A stretch of 64,000 nt of DNA from Leucobacter luti (GTDB taxonomy: Bacteria; Actinomycetota; Actinomycetes; Actinomycetales; Microbacteriaceae), in assembly GCF_004217175.1 (NCBI RefSeq), contig NZ_SHKI01000006.1, positions 186,001 through 250,000 of the forward strand, in the 5' to 3' direction. Shown piece by piece: positions 42,459 through 50,080 of the stretch (position 1 is the stretch's first letter; every line of letters starts with the position of its first letter). The notes beneath the pieces were generated by a model that saw nothing but the letters and a program-made list of their open reading frames with translations, was not told the DNA's origin and did no database searches. The position numbers and the translations under genes were made by a program.

Positions 42459-43556
42459 CTACGCGTCGGCGCGGAACGCATCCCACGCGCGCTTGCACGC
42501 GTGCGCGATCGCGTCGATGTGCTCGGGATCCTCTTCGACCCAGTCGGTGCCCGGCCGCTGCAGCTCCGCGGCCGCGACCGGCCCCAGCAGATACTCGCGG
42601 AGGAACTCGGCCTGCACCGCGCCGAGCCGCAGCCCGGCCGCGTCGGCTTCGGCGCGCATTGCGCCGAAACGCGCGCCCGCGGCCCGGATCTCCTCGCTGC
42701 CGAGGTAGGGCTGATTCAGCAGTACGGCCTCTGGGTGCGACACCTCGAAGCCGGACCGGTGCGCGGCTGCGAGCTTGCGCAGCGCCGCCGGATCCATCGT
42801 GGGCCGGTCCGCGGGATCGCGCTCCTCACCGGAGTGGTCCCCGCGGTTCGACAGAGCGACAACGTCGGGGAGCCGATCCGCTTCGGCGCGCTCCACGTTG
42901 ACCGCGCCGTCGCGCGTGGTGGTGGTGTTCATGGTGTCGTGGAACGAGAGCCGGGTGAATGATCCGCCGCGCTCAAGGCCCTGCGCCACAAACAGCTCGG
43001 TGAGTGCCTCGCGGGTGCGCTCGTACACGCCGAGCCCCTGCTCGGCGGTCTCGGCGAACGCGTCAACCAGGCGCTGCAGCCCGGCGTCGGTGTCGGGGAT
43101 CTCGAGGATCGGGAAGAACGAGAACGTCACCGGCCGGATCGCGTCGACCCCCGTGAGGTCGACCTTCTGCCAGGCGCCGGCGGCGCGCACGCGCTCGATC
43201 GCCGCGGCGAGGTCGGCGCGCACGTCGTCGGGCTTGCGCCGGTTCGGGTCGCGGATCAGGCGCGGGTGCGGGTTGATGACCGCGACGATCCGGGGGTCGA
43301 TCTCGGCCCAGCGGCGCACGATCGACGCGGTGGCTACGTCGCTGTAGTCGTACTGCAGGCGGCGAGTGAGCTCGGGGGAGATGAACTCCGCGACCTCCTC
43401 GGGAATCGCGGCGCCGGAGTGCGGCGTTGCGACGAGCAGATCCGCGTCCGCGATCGCCTGCTCGAGCGTCCGCGTGTCGGGGTCGGCGTAGTGGGTGATC
43501 TGCTCGGGAGTGAAGACCGTGCCAGACGGGATGAGATCGAGGTTCGTGGCGCTCAT
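42459..43556 (-). CDS. N-formylglutamate amidohydrolase family protein
   Basis: A 365-residue protein. 'LLVATPHSGAAIPEEVAEFI' holds the first metal ligand (HSG), 'YDYSDVATASIVRRWAEIDP' and 'VAVINPHPRLIRDPNR' the central region, and 'TRLSFHDTMNTTT' the later conserved His. This FGase family releases formate or an amino acid from N-formylglutamate-like substrates, as in histidine breakdown; no hut genes are near, so the substrate is open. On the minus strand TGGTCA-N17-TATTCT ends six bases before ATG 43556, indicating a leaderless transcript. Confidence 0.85.
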   Translation of the reverse strand: MSATNLDLIPSGTVFTPEQITHYADPDTRTLEQAIADADLLVATPHSGAAIPEEVAEFISPELTRRLQYDYSDVATASIVRRWAEIDPRIVAVINPHPRLIRDPNRRKPDDVRADLAAAIERVRAAGAWQKVDLTGVDAIRPVTFSFFPILEIPDTDAGLQRLVDAFAETAEQGLGVYERTREALTELFVAQGLERGGSFTRLSFHDTMNTTTTRDGAVNVERAEADRLPDVVALSNRGDHSGEERDPADRPTMDPAALRKLAAAHRSGFEVSHPEAVLLNQPYLGSEEIRAAGARFGAMRAEADAAGLRLGAVQAEFLREYLLGPVAAAELQRPGTDWVEEDPEHIDAIAHACKRAWDAFRADA

Positions 43557-43653
43557 GAGTTCAGAATAGCTTTGAGCCCAGAGCCTGACCAGGGGTTTCG
43601 GGAAGTCTGTTCGGGGAACTGAGAGGCACGCGGCGAGGCGAGAGGGTGACCGC

Positions 43654-43953
43654 ATGAGTGCTGTGAACGGACGGGTCCTCGGGACCTGGGCGTCCGACGA
43701 GCCTGGGCGGCCCACGCTCGTGTTTGACGCGTCTGGGACGGTGCGCGGGAGCGACGGCTGCAACCGCATCGTCAGCAAGTACGAGGAGACGGATGCCGGT
43801 GCACGGATCGCCCCGTTCGTGATCACCGCGGTGGCGTGCGTCGGCGTTGATCAGTGGCTTGCCGGCGTCGCGTCGGTCACGCTCGCGGGCGGGAAACTCA
43901 CGGTCGCAAACGCCGCGGGCGTGGTGATCGGCGAGCTGCGGCGTGACGCGTAG
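43654..43953 (+). CDS. META domain (HslJ-like) protein
   Basis: A 99-residue single-domain protein. 'LGTWASDEPGRPTLVFDASG' and 'VRGSDGCNRIVSKYE' are the META/HslJ pattern, in which the GxxGCN loop is conserved. There is no signal peptide, unlike secreted HslJ. ATG 43654 lies 97 bases from the divergent amidohydrolase. It converges on the RimB-like gene with three bases between stops. Function is unknown; HslJ relates to heat and novobiocin tolerance in E. coli. Confidence 0.85.
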   Translation: MSAVNGRVLGTWASDEPGRPTLVFDASGTVRGSDGCNRIVSKYEETDAGARIAPFVITAVACVGVDQWLAGVASVTLAGGKLTVANAAGVVIGELRRDA

Positions 43954-43956
43954 CGC

Positions 43957-44436
43957 CTACGCGCGGGCGCGGTTGCGGCGCCGGATCGGCTTCGCGGGCT
44001 TGCCGCCGAGAAACGAGGCCGCGGCGTCCACGATGTAGCCCTGGCGCAGCGCCTCGCGCCCGATCAGCATGCGGAACGCCATCCCGTCGCGATCAGTGAG
44101 GGTGAACTCAGCGGGGATCCGCCGCCCCACGAGCTCCACGTCGACGCGCACCACCGGGCGCTCTTGAGCGTGCCCGGATGAGCTGCGCACGGTGCGGCGA
44201 TCGTGCACGGGAAGCTCGACCTCGACCGCGTCGTCATCGCTGAGCTGCCAGGGGTGCGCGGTGAAGCGGACCCACGGCGCGCCGTCGCGCTCGAACTCGG
44301 TGATTCCGGTCGCGTGGAGCGCGGAGGTCTGCGCGCCAGTGTCGACCTTGGCCTTGACCCAGGGCAGCCCAATGTCTGCGAGCGACACCCATTCACGCCA
44401 CCCGGTGGGGGTGCTTGAATAGTGGTGTCCGCTCAC
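43957..44436 (-). CDS. RimB-like RimK-associated peptidase (pfam 'Zn_protease', retropepsin-like)
   Basis: A 159-residue protein. 'REWVSLADIGLPWVKAKVDT' with 'GAQTSALHATGI' is the signature of the RimK-associated protease family, and 'MLIGREALRQGYIVDAAASF' is its C-terminal motif. The family is labelled zinc protease, but no HExxH is seen; 'VDTGAQTSAL' resembles the catalytic DTG loop of retropepsins. In Pseudomonas, RimB works with RimK on glutamate-tailed ribosomal protein S6. The GTG start at 44436 is 24 bases from rimK, transcribed in the opposite direction, so one region controls both. Confidence 0.85.
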   Translation of the reverse strand: MSGHHYSSTPTGWREWVSLADIGLPWVKAKVDTGAQTSALHATGITEFERDGAPWVRFTAHPWQLSDDDAVEVELPVHDRRTVRSSSGHAQERPVVRVDVELVGRRIPAEFTLTDRDGMAFRMLIGREALRQGYIVDAAASFLGGKPAKPIRRRNRARA

Positions 44437-44460
44437 ACTTCTATCTTGGCAGGAACCACG

Positions 44461-45657
44461 GTGAAACTCGCGATTCTCTCGCGCGCCCCGCAGGCGTACT
44501 CGACGCAACGCCTGATGGCGGCAAGCGAAGAGCGCGGCCACCGCGCGCGCGTGCTGAACACCCTGCGCTTCGGGATCGACCTCGCGGGGGAAGAACCCGA
44601 CCTGATGTATCGGGGGAAGCAGCTCAGCGACTACGACGCGGTGCTGCCCCGAATCGGCAACTCGGTGACGTACTTCGGCACGGCCGTGGTGCGCCAGTTT
44701 GAACAGATGGACGTCTACACCCCGAACACCTCGAACGGCATCTCGAATGCCCGCGACAAGCTGCGGGCGATCCAGATCCTCTCCCGGCACAACATCGACA
44801 TGCCGGCGACCGCGTTCGTGCGCAACCGGGCGGATCTGCGCGCGGCGATCGAGAGCGTCGGCGGTGCACCCGTCGTGATCAAGCTGCTCGAGGGCACGCA
44901 GGGGATCGGCGTGATCCTCGCCCCGCAGGTGAAGGTCGCCGAGGCGATCATCGAGACGCTGCACTCGACCAGGCAGAACGTGCTGATTCAGCGCTTCGTC
45001 GCCGAGAGCCGCGGCCGCGACGTGCGCGCCCTCGTGGTGGGCGACCGGGTGGTCGCGGCGATGCGCCGGATCGCGAGCGGCGACGAGTTCCGCTCGAACG
45101 TACACCGCGGCGGCACGGTCGAGCCCGTGCAGCTCGACGCCGCCTACGAGGAGACCGCGGTGCGCGCGGCGCAGATTATGGGCCTGCGCGTGGCGGGGGT
45201 CGACATGCTTGAGGGCGAGGACGGCCCACTCGTCATGGAGGTGAACTCGTCGCCCGGGCTGCAGGGGATTGAGACCGCGACCGGGCTCGACGTGGCCGGC
45301 GCGATCATCGACTACATCGCGAACCAGGTGAACTTCCCGGAGATCGACGTGCGGCAGCGCCTCAGCGTTTCCACCGGATACGGCGTCGCGGAGATCGCGA
45401 TGCACGCGGGATCAGAGCATGTGGGCAAGGCGCTCGGCGATCTCGGCCTGTGGGACCGCGACATCACCGTGCTCACGCTGCACCGCGGCGTGCAGGTGAT
45501 CCCGAACCCGCGCAAGCACGTGGTCCTTGAGCCTGAAGACCGGCTGCTCTGCTTCGGCAAGATCGAGGAGATGCGGTCGATGATCCCGGAGCGGCCGCGC
45601 CGCCGGGCCCGCGTGCGCAAGCTTCCGCAGGAGGCAAAAGACCTCGCTGAGGGCTGA
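44461..45657 (+). CDS. rimK: RimK-type glutamate ligase fused to an RCK_C-like domain
   Basis: A 398-residue ATP-grasp ligase. 'KLAILSRAPQAYSTQRLMAA' is the RimK start; 'VVIKLLEGTQGIGVILA' is the ATP loop; 'IQRFVAESRGRDVRALVVGD' and 'GVDMLEGEDGPLVMEVNSSP' complete the active site. E. coli RimK adds glutamates to S6 and is ~300 residues. Here ~95 more follow: 'GVAEIAMHAGSEHVGKALGD', 'LTLHRGVQVIPNP' and 'VLEPEDRLLCFG' match an RCK_C (TrkA C-terminal) regulatory domain (~305-370), then a basic tail. GTG 44461 has an AGGA site; the upstream open frame overlaps the RimB-like start. The RCK_C part suggests control by a small ligand. Confidence 0.88.
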   Translation: MKLAILSRAPQAYSTQRLMAASEERGHRARVLNTLRFGIDLAGEEPDLMYRGKQLSDYDAVLPRIGNSVTYFGTAVVRQFEQMDVYTPNTSNGISNARDKLRAIQILSRHNIDMPATAFVRNRADLRAAIESVGGAPVVIKLLEGTQGIGVILAPQVKVAEAIIETLHSTRQNVLIQRFVAESRGRDVRALVVGDRVVAAMRRIASGDEFRSNVHRGGTVEPVQLDAAYEETAVRAAQIMGLRVAGVDMLEGEDGPLVMEVNSSPGLQGIETATGLDVAGAIIDYIANQVNFPEIDVRQRLSVSTGYGVAEIAMHAGSEHVGKALGDLGLWDRDITVLTLHRGVQVIPNPRKHVVLEPEDRLLCFGKIEEMRSMIPERPRRRARVRKLPQEAKDLAEG

Positions 45658-45706
45658 GCGCTCGGCCGCCGCTCGGCGGTCAGTCGCGACGAGTGGAGGC
45701 TGTATC

Positions 45707-45789
45707 CACGAGCGTGCGGCTTCGCTGTCGCGATGAAGCCGCACGCTCGTGATGGAGCCGCACGCTCGTGGCCGAGCCGCAAGCTCGTG
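45707..45789. repeat. Hairpin plus three direct repeats after rimK
   Basis: CACGAGCGTGCGGCTTC (45707-45723) pairs perfectly with 45735-45751. The right arm's AGCCGCACGCTCGTG is then repeated at 45756-45770 and, with one change, at 45775-45789, spaced 19 bases apart. It lies between convergent rimK and the yceI-like gene and can terminate both. Confidence 0.8.
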
Positions 45790-45805
45790 GCCAGGCCAGG
45801 CCGGG

Positions 45806-46522
45806 CTAGCTCGCGCGGTCGGCGACGAGCTGGAACTCCACGAAGCCGTCGGGCTCAACGGAGACGAAGCCGAGGCTCGGCGCGGTGACCCCAAAGTCGG
45901 CGAAGGTGATGGGGATCGAGCCGGCGATCTCTGCGGTCTCGCCGTCGCTGCGCACCTCCACCTCGGCGATGACCGTCTGGGCCTTACCCGCGAGGGTCAG
46001 CTCGCCCGTCGCGCTGGTACGTACGGTCTCGCCCGACGCGGGCGCGGCCTCAAGGGTGACCGGATCGGTGAGCGTGAACGTGGCCTCGGGGAACTCGCTG
46101 GTGCGCAGCGCCTGGTCTCGGAAATATGAGTCGCGCTGCTCGCTGTCAGTGCTGATCGACGCGACGTCGACCGTGAGCGTCGCGGCCTCGAGCGTGAGGC
46201 CGTCGTCGCTGATCTGCAGCGTGCCCGTGACGTCGGGGGTGCGGCCGGTGACCGTGACGTCTGTGCCGTTGAGGACCTCGTCGACGCGGTAGCCGGCCTC
46301 GGACTCCGCGGCGACCTCCCAGGTGCCGGCGAGCGTCAGCGGATCGAGCTCCGCGCCGGCCGTCTCGCTCATGATCTGCTCGTTGGCGCTCAGCGTGGGT
46401 ACGTCCGCCGCCGGTGGTACCAAGAACTCGCGGTACACCATCGGCCCCGCGATCGCTGCGACGGCGGCGAGGGCGAGGACGCTCGCGCCTGCGCCGATCA
46501 GGATCTTCTGGGACTTTTTCAC
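45806..46522 (-). CDS. YceI family protein, membrane-anchored
   Basis: A 238-residue protein with an N-terminal membrane helix ('ILIGAGASVLALAAVAAIAG') and no signal-peptidase site, so it is probably anchored outside. The YceI lipocalin-like domain includes 'LAGTWEVAAESEAGYRVDEV', 'GTLQISDDGLTLEAATLTVD', 'RDSYFRDQALRTSEFPEATF' and 'PITFADFGVTAPSLGFVSVE'. YceI proteins bind polyisoprenoids or similar lipids; their roles are poorly defined. ATG 46522 has a GGAGGAACC site. Confidence 0.9.
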   Translation of the reverse strand: MKKSQKILIGAGASVLALAAVAAIAGPMVYREFLVPPAADVPTLSANEQIMSETAGAELDPLTLAGTWEVAAESEAGYRVDEVLNGTDVTVTGRTPDVTGTLQISDDGLTLEAATLTVDVASISTDSEQRDSYFRDQALRTSEFPEATFTLTDPVTLEAAPASGETVRTSATGELTLAGKAQTVIAEVEVRSDGETAEIAGSIPITFADFGVTAPSLGFVSVEPDGFVEFQLVADRAS

Positions 46523-46669
46523 GGTGGTTCCTCCAGTGTGGCGATGATGGCTCTACACTCGCAGGCTCGGCAATGAACACGCTCCGAGCTGGTCGGGAAT
46601 CTGCTGGGTGCGGCGAAAATTCGCCGCCCGCCGCACGCCGCCCGCGACGCCGTGCCGCCGCCGCCCGCG

Positions 46670-47239
46670 CTACAGCTCGGCGAGCAGCGCCTTCCAGTGC
46701 GCGCGCCACTCCTCGATGCGGTCGCCGTCTGGCAGCCCCTCCTGGCTCACCGCCAGAATGACGCGGTCCTCGCCCTTCGGGGTGGCCGAGACTTCAACCT
46801 TGCCCGCGCCGTCGAGGGAGAACCGCCAGAAGCTGCGCTTCTCGGTGCGCGAGGTGCGCGCGGGCCCGGCCGCGTGCCCGCGGTGCTCGGTCAGCTCACC
46901 GTGCGCGGCGTCCCACGCGGCGATGGCCGCGTCGCGGTCGAGCGGCAGGGTGCGGCTCGCGCCGACCCGGAACGTCCCGGAGGTGGACTGCCCGGGCACG
47001 CGGAGGCCCGCGTGCTGCTCGTAGGCGATCGCGATGCCCTGCGCCCACCAGTCGGGGTTCTCCAGCGAATCAGGCAGCGCGGCCCGGGCCACCTTCGCGA
47101 TCTCCGAGTGCCCGATCGTGCTCGCGTTCGCCGCCTCGAACAGGCGCAACCACTCCGCCCAGGGACGCCCGCTCGCGCGCTCGATCGCGGGGACGCGCTC
47201 GCCCCGGGTGAGATTGCCTGACGGTACTGCTTCGCTCAC
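46670..47239 (-). CDS. DUF4287 / SRPBCC-like protein
   Basis: A 189-residue protein. Residues ~15-75 ('ERASGRPWAEWLRLFEAAN', 'GHSEIAKVARAAL', 'NPDWWAQGIAIAYEQHAGLR') match the DUF4287 module often placed before AHSA1/SRPBCC domains. The rest ('SFWRFSLDGAGKVEVSATPK', 'WRAHWKALLAEL') looks like the second half of an SRPBCC fold. Function is unknown. GTG 47239 is chosen for its GAGGGG site and start point; the very long open frame to 48994 is the dgt shadow. It is divergent from dgt. Confidence 0.75.
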   Translation of the reverse strand: MSEAVPSGNLTRGERVPAIERASGRPWAEWLRLFEAANASTIGHSEIAKVARAALPDSLENPDWWAQGIAIAYEQHAGLRVPGQSTSGTFRVGASRTLPLDRDAAIAAWDAAHGELTEHRGHAAGPARTSRTEKRSFWRFSLDGAGKVEVSATPKGEDRVILAVSQEGLPDGDRIEEWRAHWKALLAEL

Positions 47240-47374
47240 GGTACGTCCCCTCTCGTGGTGGTGCGCCAAGTGTATCCGCCGCTCCCACCGATGCGGCGGG
47301 CCGGTGGGCGCGGCGGCGCGAATCGCCCGGCGCGGGTCGGCTTGTCGGCCCCCGCGTGCTGCTTGAATGGGGGC

Positions 47375-48988
47375 ATGACCCACACCGGCACCGAGGCGGC
47401 GGGGACTCCCCGAGTCGCCAGGCGATACGTAGAGCACGAGACCTCGCAGCACCGATCCGCCGGGATTCACGATGCCGACGGGCCGCACGAGTCGATGTCT
47501 GCGGCGCAGGAGTTTCGGATCGACCTGGAGCGGATCAGGTTCTCGTCGTACTTCGCGCGGCTCTCGGACGTGACGCAGGTGGTGCCGCAGTCCGGGGTGG
47601 GGCCCGTGATGCACAATCGACTCACGCACTCGCTGAAGGTGAGCGCGGTGGCGCGCGTGATCGCCGCGCAGCTCGCGAGCCAGGAGGCTGCCCACCTCGC
47701 ATTCGCGCGCGGGGACGATGCGGCAGACGATCCGACGGGCGCGGTCGTCGCGCGACTCGGGGGCTGCGACACCGTGGTGGCGCAGTCGGCCGCGCACGCG
47801 CACGACCTCGGGCACCCGCCGTTCGGGCACCTCGGAGAACGGGTGCTCGACCGCGTGGCGCGGGAGCGGCTCGGGCTCGCGGAGGGCTTCGAGGGGAACG
47901 CGCAGAGCTTCCGGATCCTCACCCAGCTCGACACCCTCGGGCGAGATTTCCCGGGCCTCAATCTCACCGCGGCGACCCGCGCGGCAACGCTGAAGTACCC
48001 GTGGACGCGCTCCGAGTGGATCGGCGTCTCGCTGGCGGAGCTCCCGGTCACCGAGCGGCCGCGCGGTGTCGGGGCGGACATGGTCGAGGGGGCCGAGAAG
48101 TTCTCGGCCTACTCGCTCGACGCCGCTGAGATGGAGTCGGCGCTCGCCGCGTTCCCCGAGATCGGCGCCGGCGTGCAGACGGTCGAGTGCGCCGTGATGG
48201 ACCTCGCCGACGACATCGCCTACGCGGTGCACGATCTCGACGATTTCGCCAGGGCCGGGGTGCTGCAGCAGGCCGCGGTGCAGGGCGAGCTGCGTGCCTG
48301 GCTGGCGGGATCCGCCGCGCTCGCCGCGATCGAGCTCTCGGTGCTCGAGGCGAGCTGGCGCGCGCCGGGCCACGCGCTGGAGCTGCTGTGGCGCCGCACC
48401 CAGGTGAAGGACGCCTGGATCGCGGATCGCGACGCGTTTACGGAGGCCGTCGCACGCGTCAGCGAGGAGGTCGCGGAGTCGCTGCTCGCCACGCCGTTCG
48501 ACGGTGGCATCGACAGCGAGCGGGCCGTCTCGGGCTTTACGCGGCGGTGGATCGAGCACCTCCGCACGTCGATCGTGGTCGAAGAGCAGCCGCACGTGCG
48601 CAGCGGCCACGTACGGCTCGACCGCCGCGCGTGGCACGAGGTCACCGTGCTGAAGTTCGTGCACGCCCACTTCGTGCTCGAACGTCCCGACCTCGGGCAG
48701 TCGCAGCGCGGCCAGGCGCGGATTGTGGCGGATCTGGCGCTCGGCTTCGACGCCTGGCTCGCAGACCCGACGGACGCCGGGCGCGCGCCGCGCCGTCTGC
48801 TCGAGTGGGTGGACGAGGCGACCGCCGCGAGCTTTGCGCTGCGCCGGGATCGCCCAGAGCTCCTCATCGGCGACACGAGCGACGCCGGGCTGCGGCGCCA
48901 GGGCCGCTCGCGCGCGATCCTCGACTACGTCGCCGCGCTGAGTGATCAGCAGGCGCTCACCACGCACCGGGCGCTCACGAGCGGTTAG
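47375..48988 (+). CDS. dgt: Deoxyguanosinetriphosphate triphosphohydrolase (dNTPase)
   Basis: A 537-residue HD-domain enzyme that hydrolyses dNTPs to nucleosides and triphosphate. 'RFSSYFARLSDVTQVVPQSG' and 'MHNRLTHSLKVSAVARVI' open the HD domain, and 'SAAHAHDLGHPPFGHLGERV' holds the His-Asp metal pair. 'VECAVMDLADDIAYAVHDLDD' supplies the distal Asp. ATG 47375 begins the family-typical N-terminus; the frame is open upstream to 47255 without a ribosome site. It controls dNTP pools; in Actinobacteria it often lies near dnaG, which is not seen here. Confidence 0.93.
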   Translation: MTHTGTEAAGTPRVARRYVEHETSQHRSAGIHDADGPHESMSAAQEFRIDLERIRFSSYFARLSDVTQVVPQSGVGPVMHNRLTHSLKVSAVARVIAAQLASQEAAHLAFARGDDAADDPTGAVVARLGGCDTVVAQSAAHAHDLGHPPFGHLGERVLDRVARERLGLAEGFEGNAQSFRILTQLDTLGRDFPGLNLTAATRAATLKYPWTRSEWIGVSLAELPVTERPRGVGADMVEGAEKFSAYSLDAAEMESALAAFPEIGAGVQTVECAVMDLADDIAYAVHDLDDFARAGVLQQAAVQGELRAWLAGSAALAAIELSVLEASWRAPGHALELLWRRTQVKDAWIADRDAFTEAVARVSEEVAESLLATPFDGGIDSERAVSGFTRRWIEHLRTSIVVEEQPHVRSGHVRLDRRAWHEVTVLKFVHAHFVLERPDLGQSQRGQARIVADLALGFDAWLADPTDAGRAPRRLLEWVDEATAASFALRRDRPELLIGDTSDAGLRRQGRSRAILDYVAALSDQQALTTHRALTSG

Positions 48989-49018
48989 TGGCACGGGCGG
49001 CCGGTGCGGCCCAGCGGG

Positions 49019-49705
49019 CTAGGGCTGTACGGGGAGCTCGCGCTCCGAATCCCACGGCTCGGCCCACCCGAGCTCGTCGAACATCGTGGCGAGCAGCACG
49101 CCGGTGAACCCCCACACGGTGTGCCCGCCGAACCGCTCGTCGAGCGTGAACGCCGGTGCCCGGAAGCTGAAGCCGACCCGCTGGAGCACCGACGTGCCGC
49201 GTGCCGGCGGGCTGAGGAGCTCGGCGACCGGGGTGCGAAACACCTCGACCGACTCTGAGTGATCCGCGGCGACCGCGCTGGGAAGTCGCCACCAGCCGAC
49301 CACGGGGGTCACCAGGTTGTTGCTCACTGGGATGTGTACCTCGGGGAGGGTGCCGAGCACCTCGACGCCGCTCGGGTCGAGGCCGGTCTCCTCCTGAGCC
49401 TCGCGCAGCGCGGTGTGCGCGGTGTCGCGGTCTTCGGGCTCAACGCCGCCGCCCGGGAACGCGATCTGTCCGGCGTGGTGCCGCATGCGGGGGGCCCGGC
49501 GCGTGAGCAGCACGTCGAGCTCCGGCGGCACGGTGGTGGCGCCGCCCGCCGCGGGCGTCCGATCGAGCGCGCCGAACAGGATCAGCACGGCCGAGCGCCG
49601 CAGCGGGGTGTCCGCGAGCACGCCCTGCGGCGGGAACCGGAGCGTCAGCTCACGCCCCATCAACTCCCGCAGATCCCGCTGCGCATCATCGACCGACCGC
49701 CTCAT
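49019..49705 (-). CDS. NUDIX hydrolase, CoA pyrophosphatase type
   Basis: A 228-residue protein. The NUDIX box is 'GGGVEPEDRDTAHTALREAQEETGL' (GX5EX7REUXEEXGU), preceded by 'LLTRRAPRMRHHAGQIAFPG', the extra motif of the NudL/UPF0035 CoA-pyrophosphatase subgroup. Such enzymes cut CoA to 3',5'-ADP and phosphopantetheine. It is convergent with dgt, 30 bases apart. The ATG at 49705 is chosen as the first plausible start. Confidence 0.88.
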   Translation of the reverse strand: MRRSVDDAQRDLRELMGRELTLRFPPQGVLADTPLRRSAVLILFGALDRTPAAGGATTVPPELDVLLTRRAPRMRHHAGQIAFPGGGVEPEDRDTAHTALREAQEETGLDPSGVEVLGTLPEVHIPVSNNLVTPVVGWWRLPSAVAADHSESVEVFRTPVAELLSPPARGTSVLQRVGFSFRAPAFTLDERFGGHTVWGFTGVLLATMFDELGWAEPWDSERELPVQP

Positions 49706-49762
49706 GCGGCCAGCCTAGCGCGTGGCTCTGCCGGTCTCCCGGGAGCCCACGGGCCGAGCCGC

Positions 49763-50080
49763 CTAGCCCTCTGCGAGCAGTTCGGAGATTCCCTCGGGCA
49801 CGCGCTGGGAGCGCGCCCACGGCTCGCGGTCGCGGCGCGCCACGCGCTTCACCTGCTGCGACTCCTCGGCGCGCACCTGGGTGAGCACCGCGATCACCGC
49901 GGCGCGCTCCTCGGGGCTCACCTTGCGGGTCACGAAGGTGATGTCCTCGCCGCGGATCGCGTCGTCGTGCGGCCCCAGTTCCTCGCGCTTCGCGGCGTCG
50001 CGCGCGGCGGCGTCGGGCGGGAGCTGGGCGCCGTCGGCGAGCTCCGCCGCCAGCTGGTCTGCGGTCTGCATGGCGCTCAC
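49763..50080 (-). CDS. accE: Acyl-CoA carboxylase epsilon subunit
   Basis: A 105-residue small protein. '[22 protein letters not shown]' leads into '[22 protein letters not shown]', the AccE-type core, ending in a basic/aromatic '[13 protein letters not shown]'. The epsilon subunit bridges the alpha (biotin carboxylase) and beta (carboxyltransferase) chains in actinobacterial acyl-CoA carboxylases. Its GTG start overlaps the accD stop (GTGA), ensuring coupled expression. Confidence 0.85.
   Translation of the reverse strand: MSAMQTADQLAAELADGAQLPPDAAARDAAKREELGPHDDAIRGEDITFVTRKVSPEERAAVIAVLTQVRAEESQQVKRVARRDREPWARSQRVPEGISELLAEG

Noticed and set aside
44437..45405. Long upstream extension of the RimB-like frame
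   Set aside because: It is a His/Arg-rich shadow of rimK; the family domain begins after 44436.
47240..48994. 774-residue minus-strand frame across dgt
   Set aside because: Only the last 189 residues have protein-like composition and a start site; the rest mirrors dgt codons.
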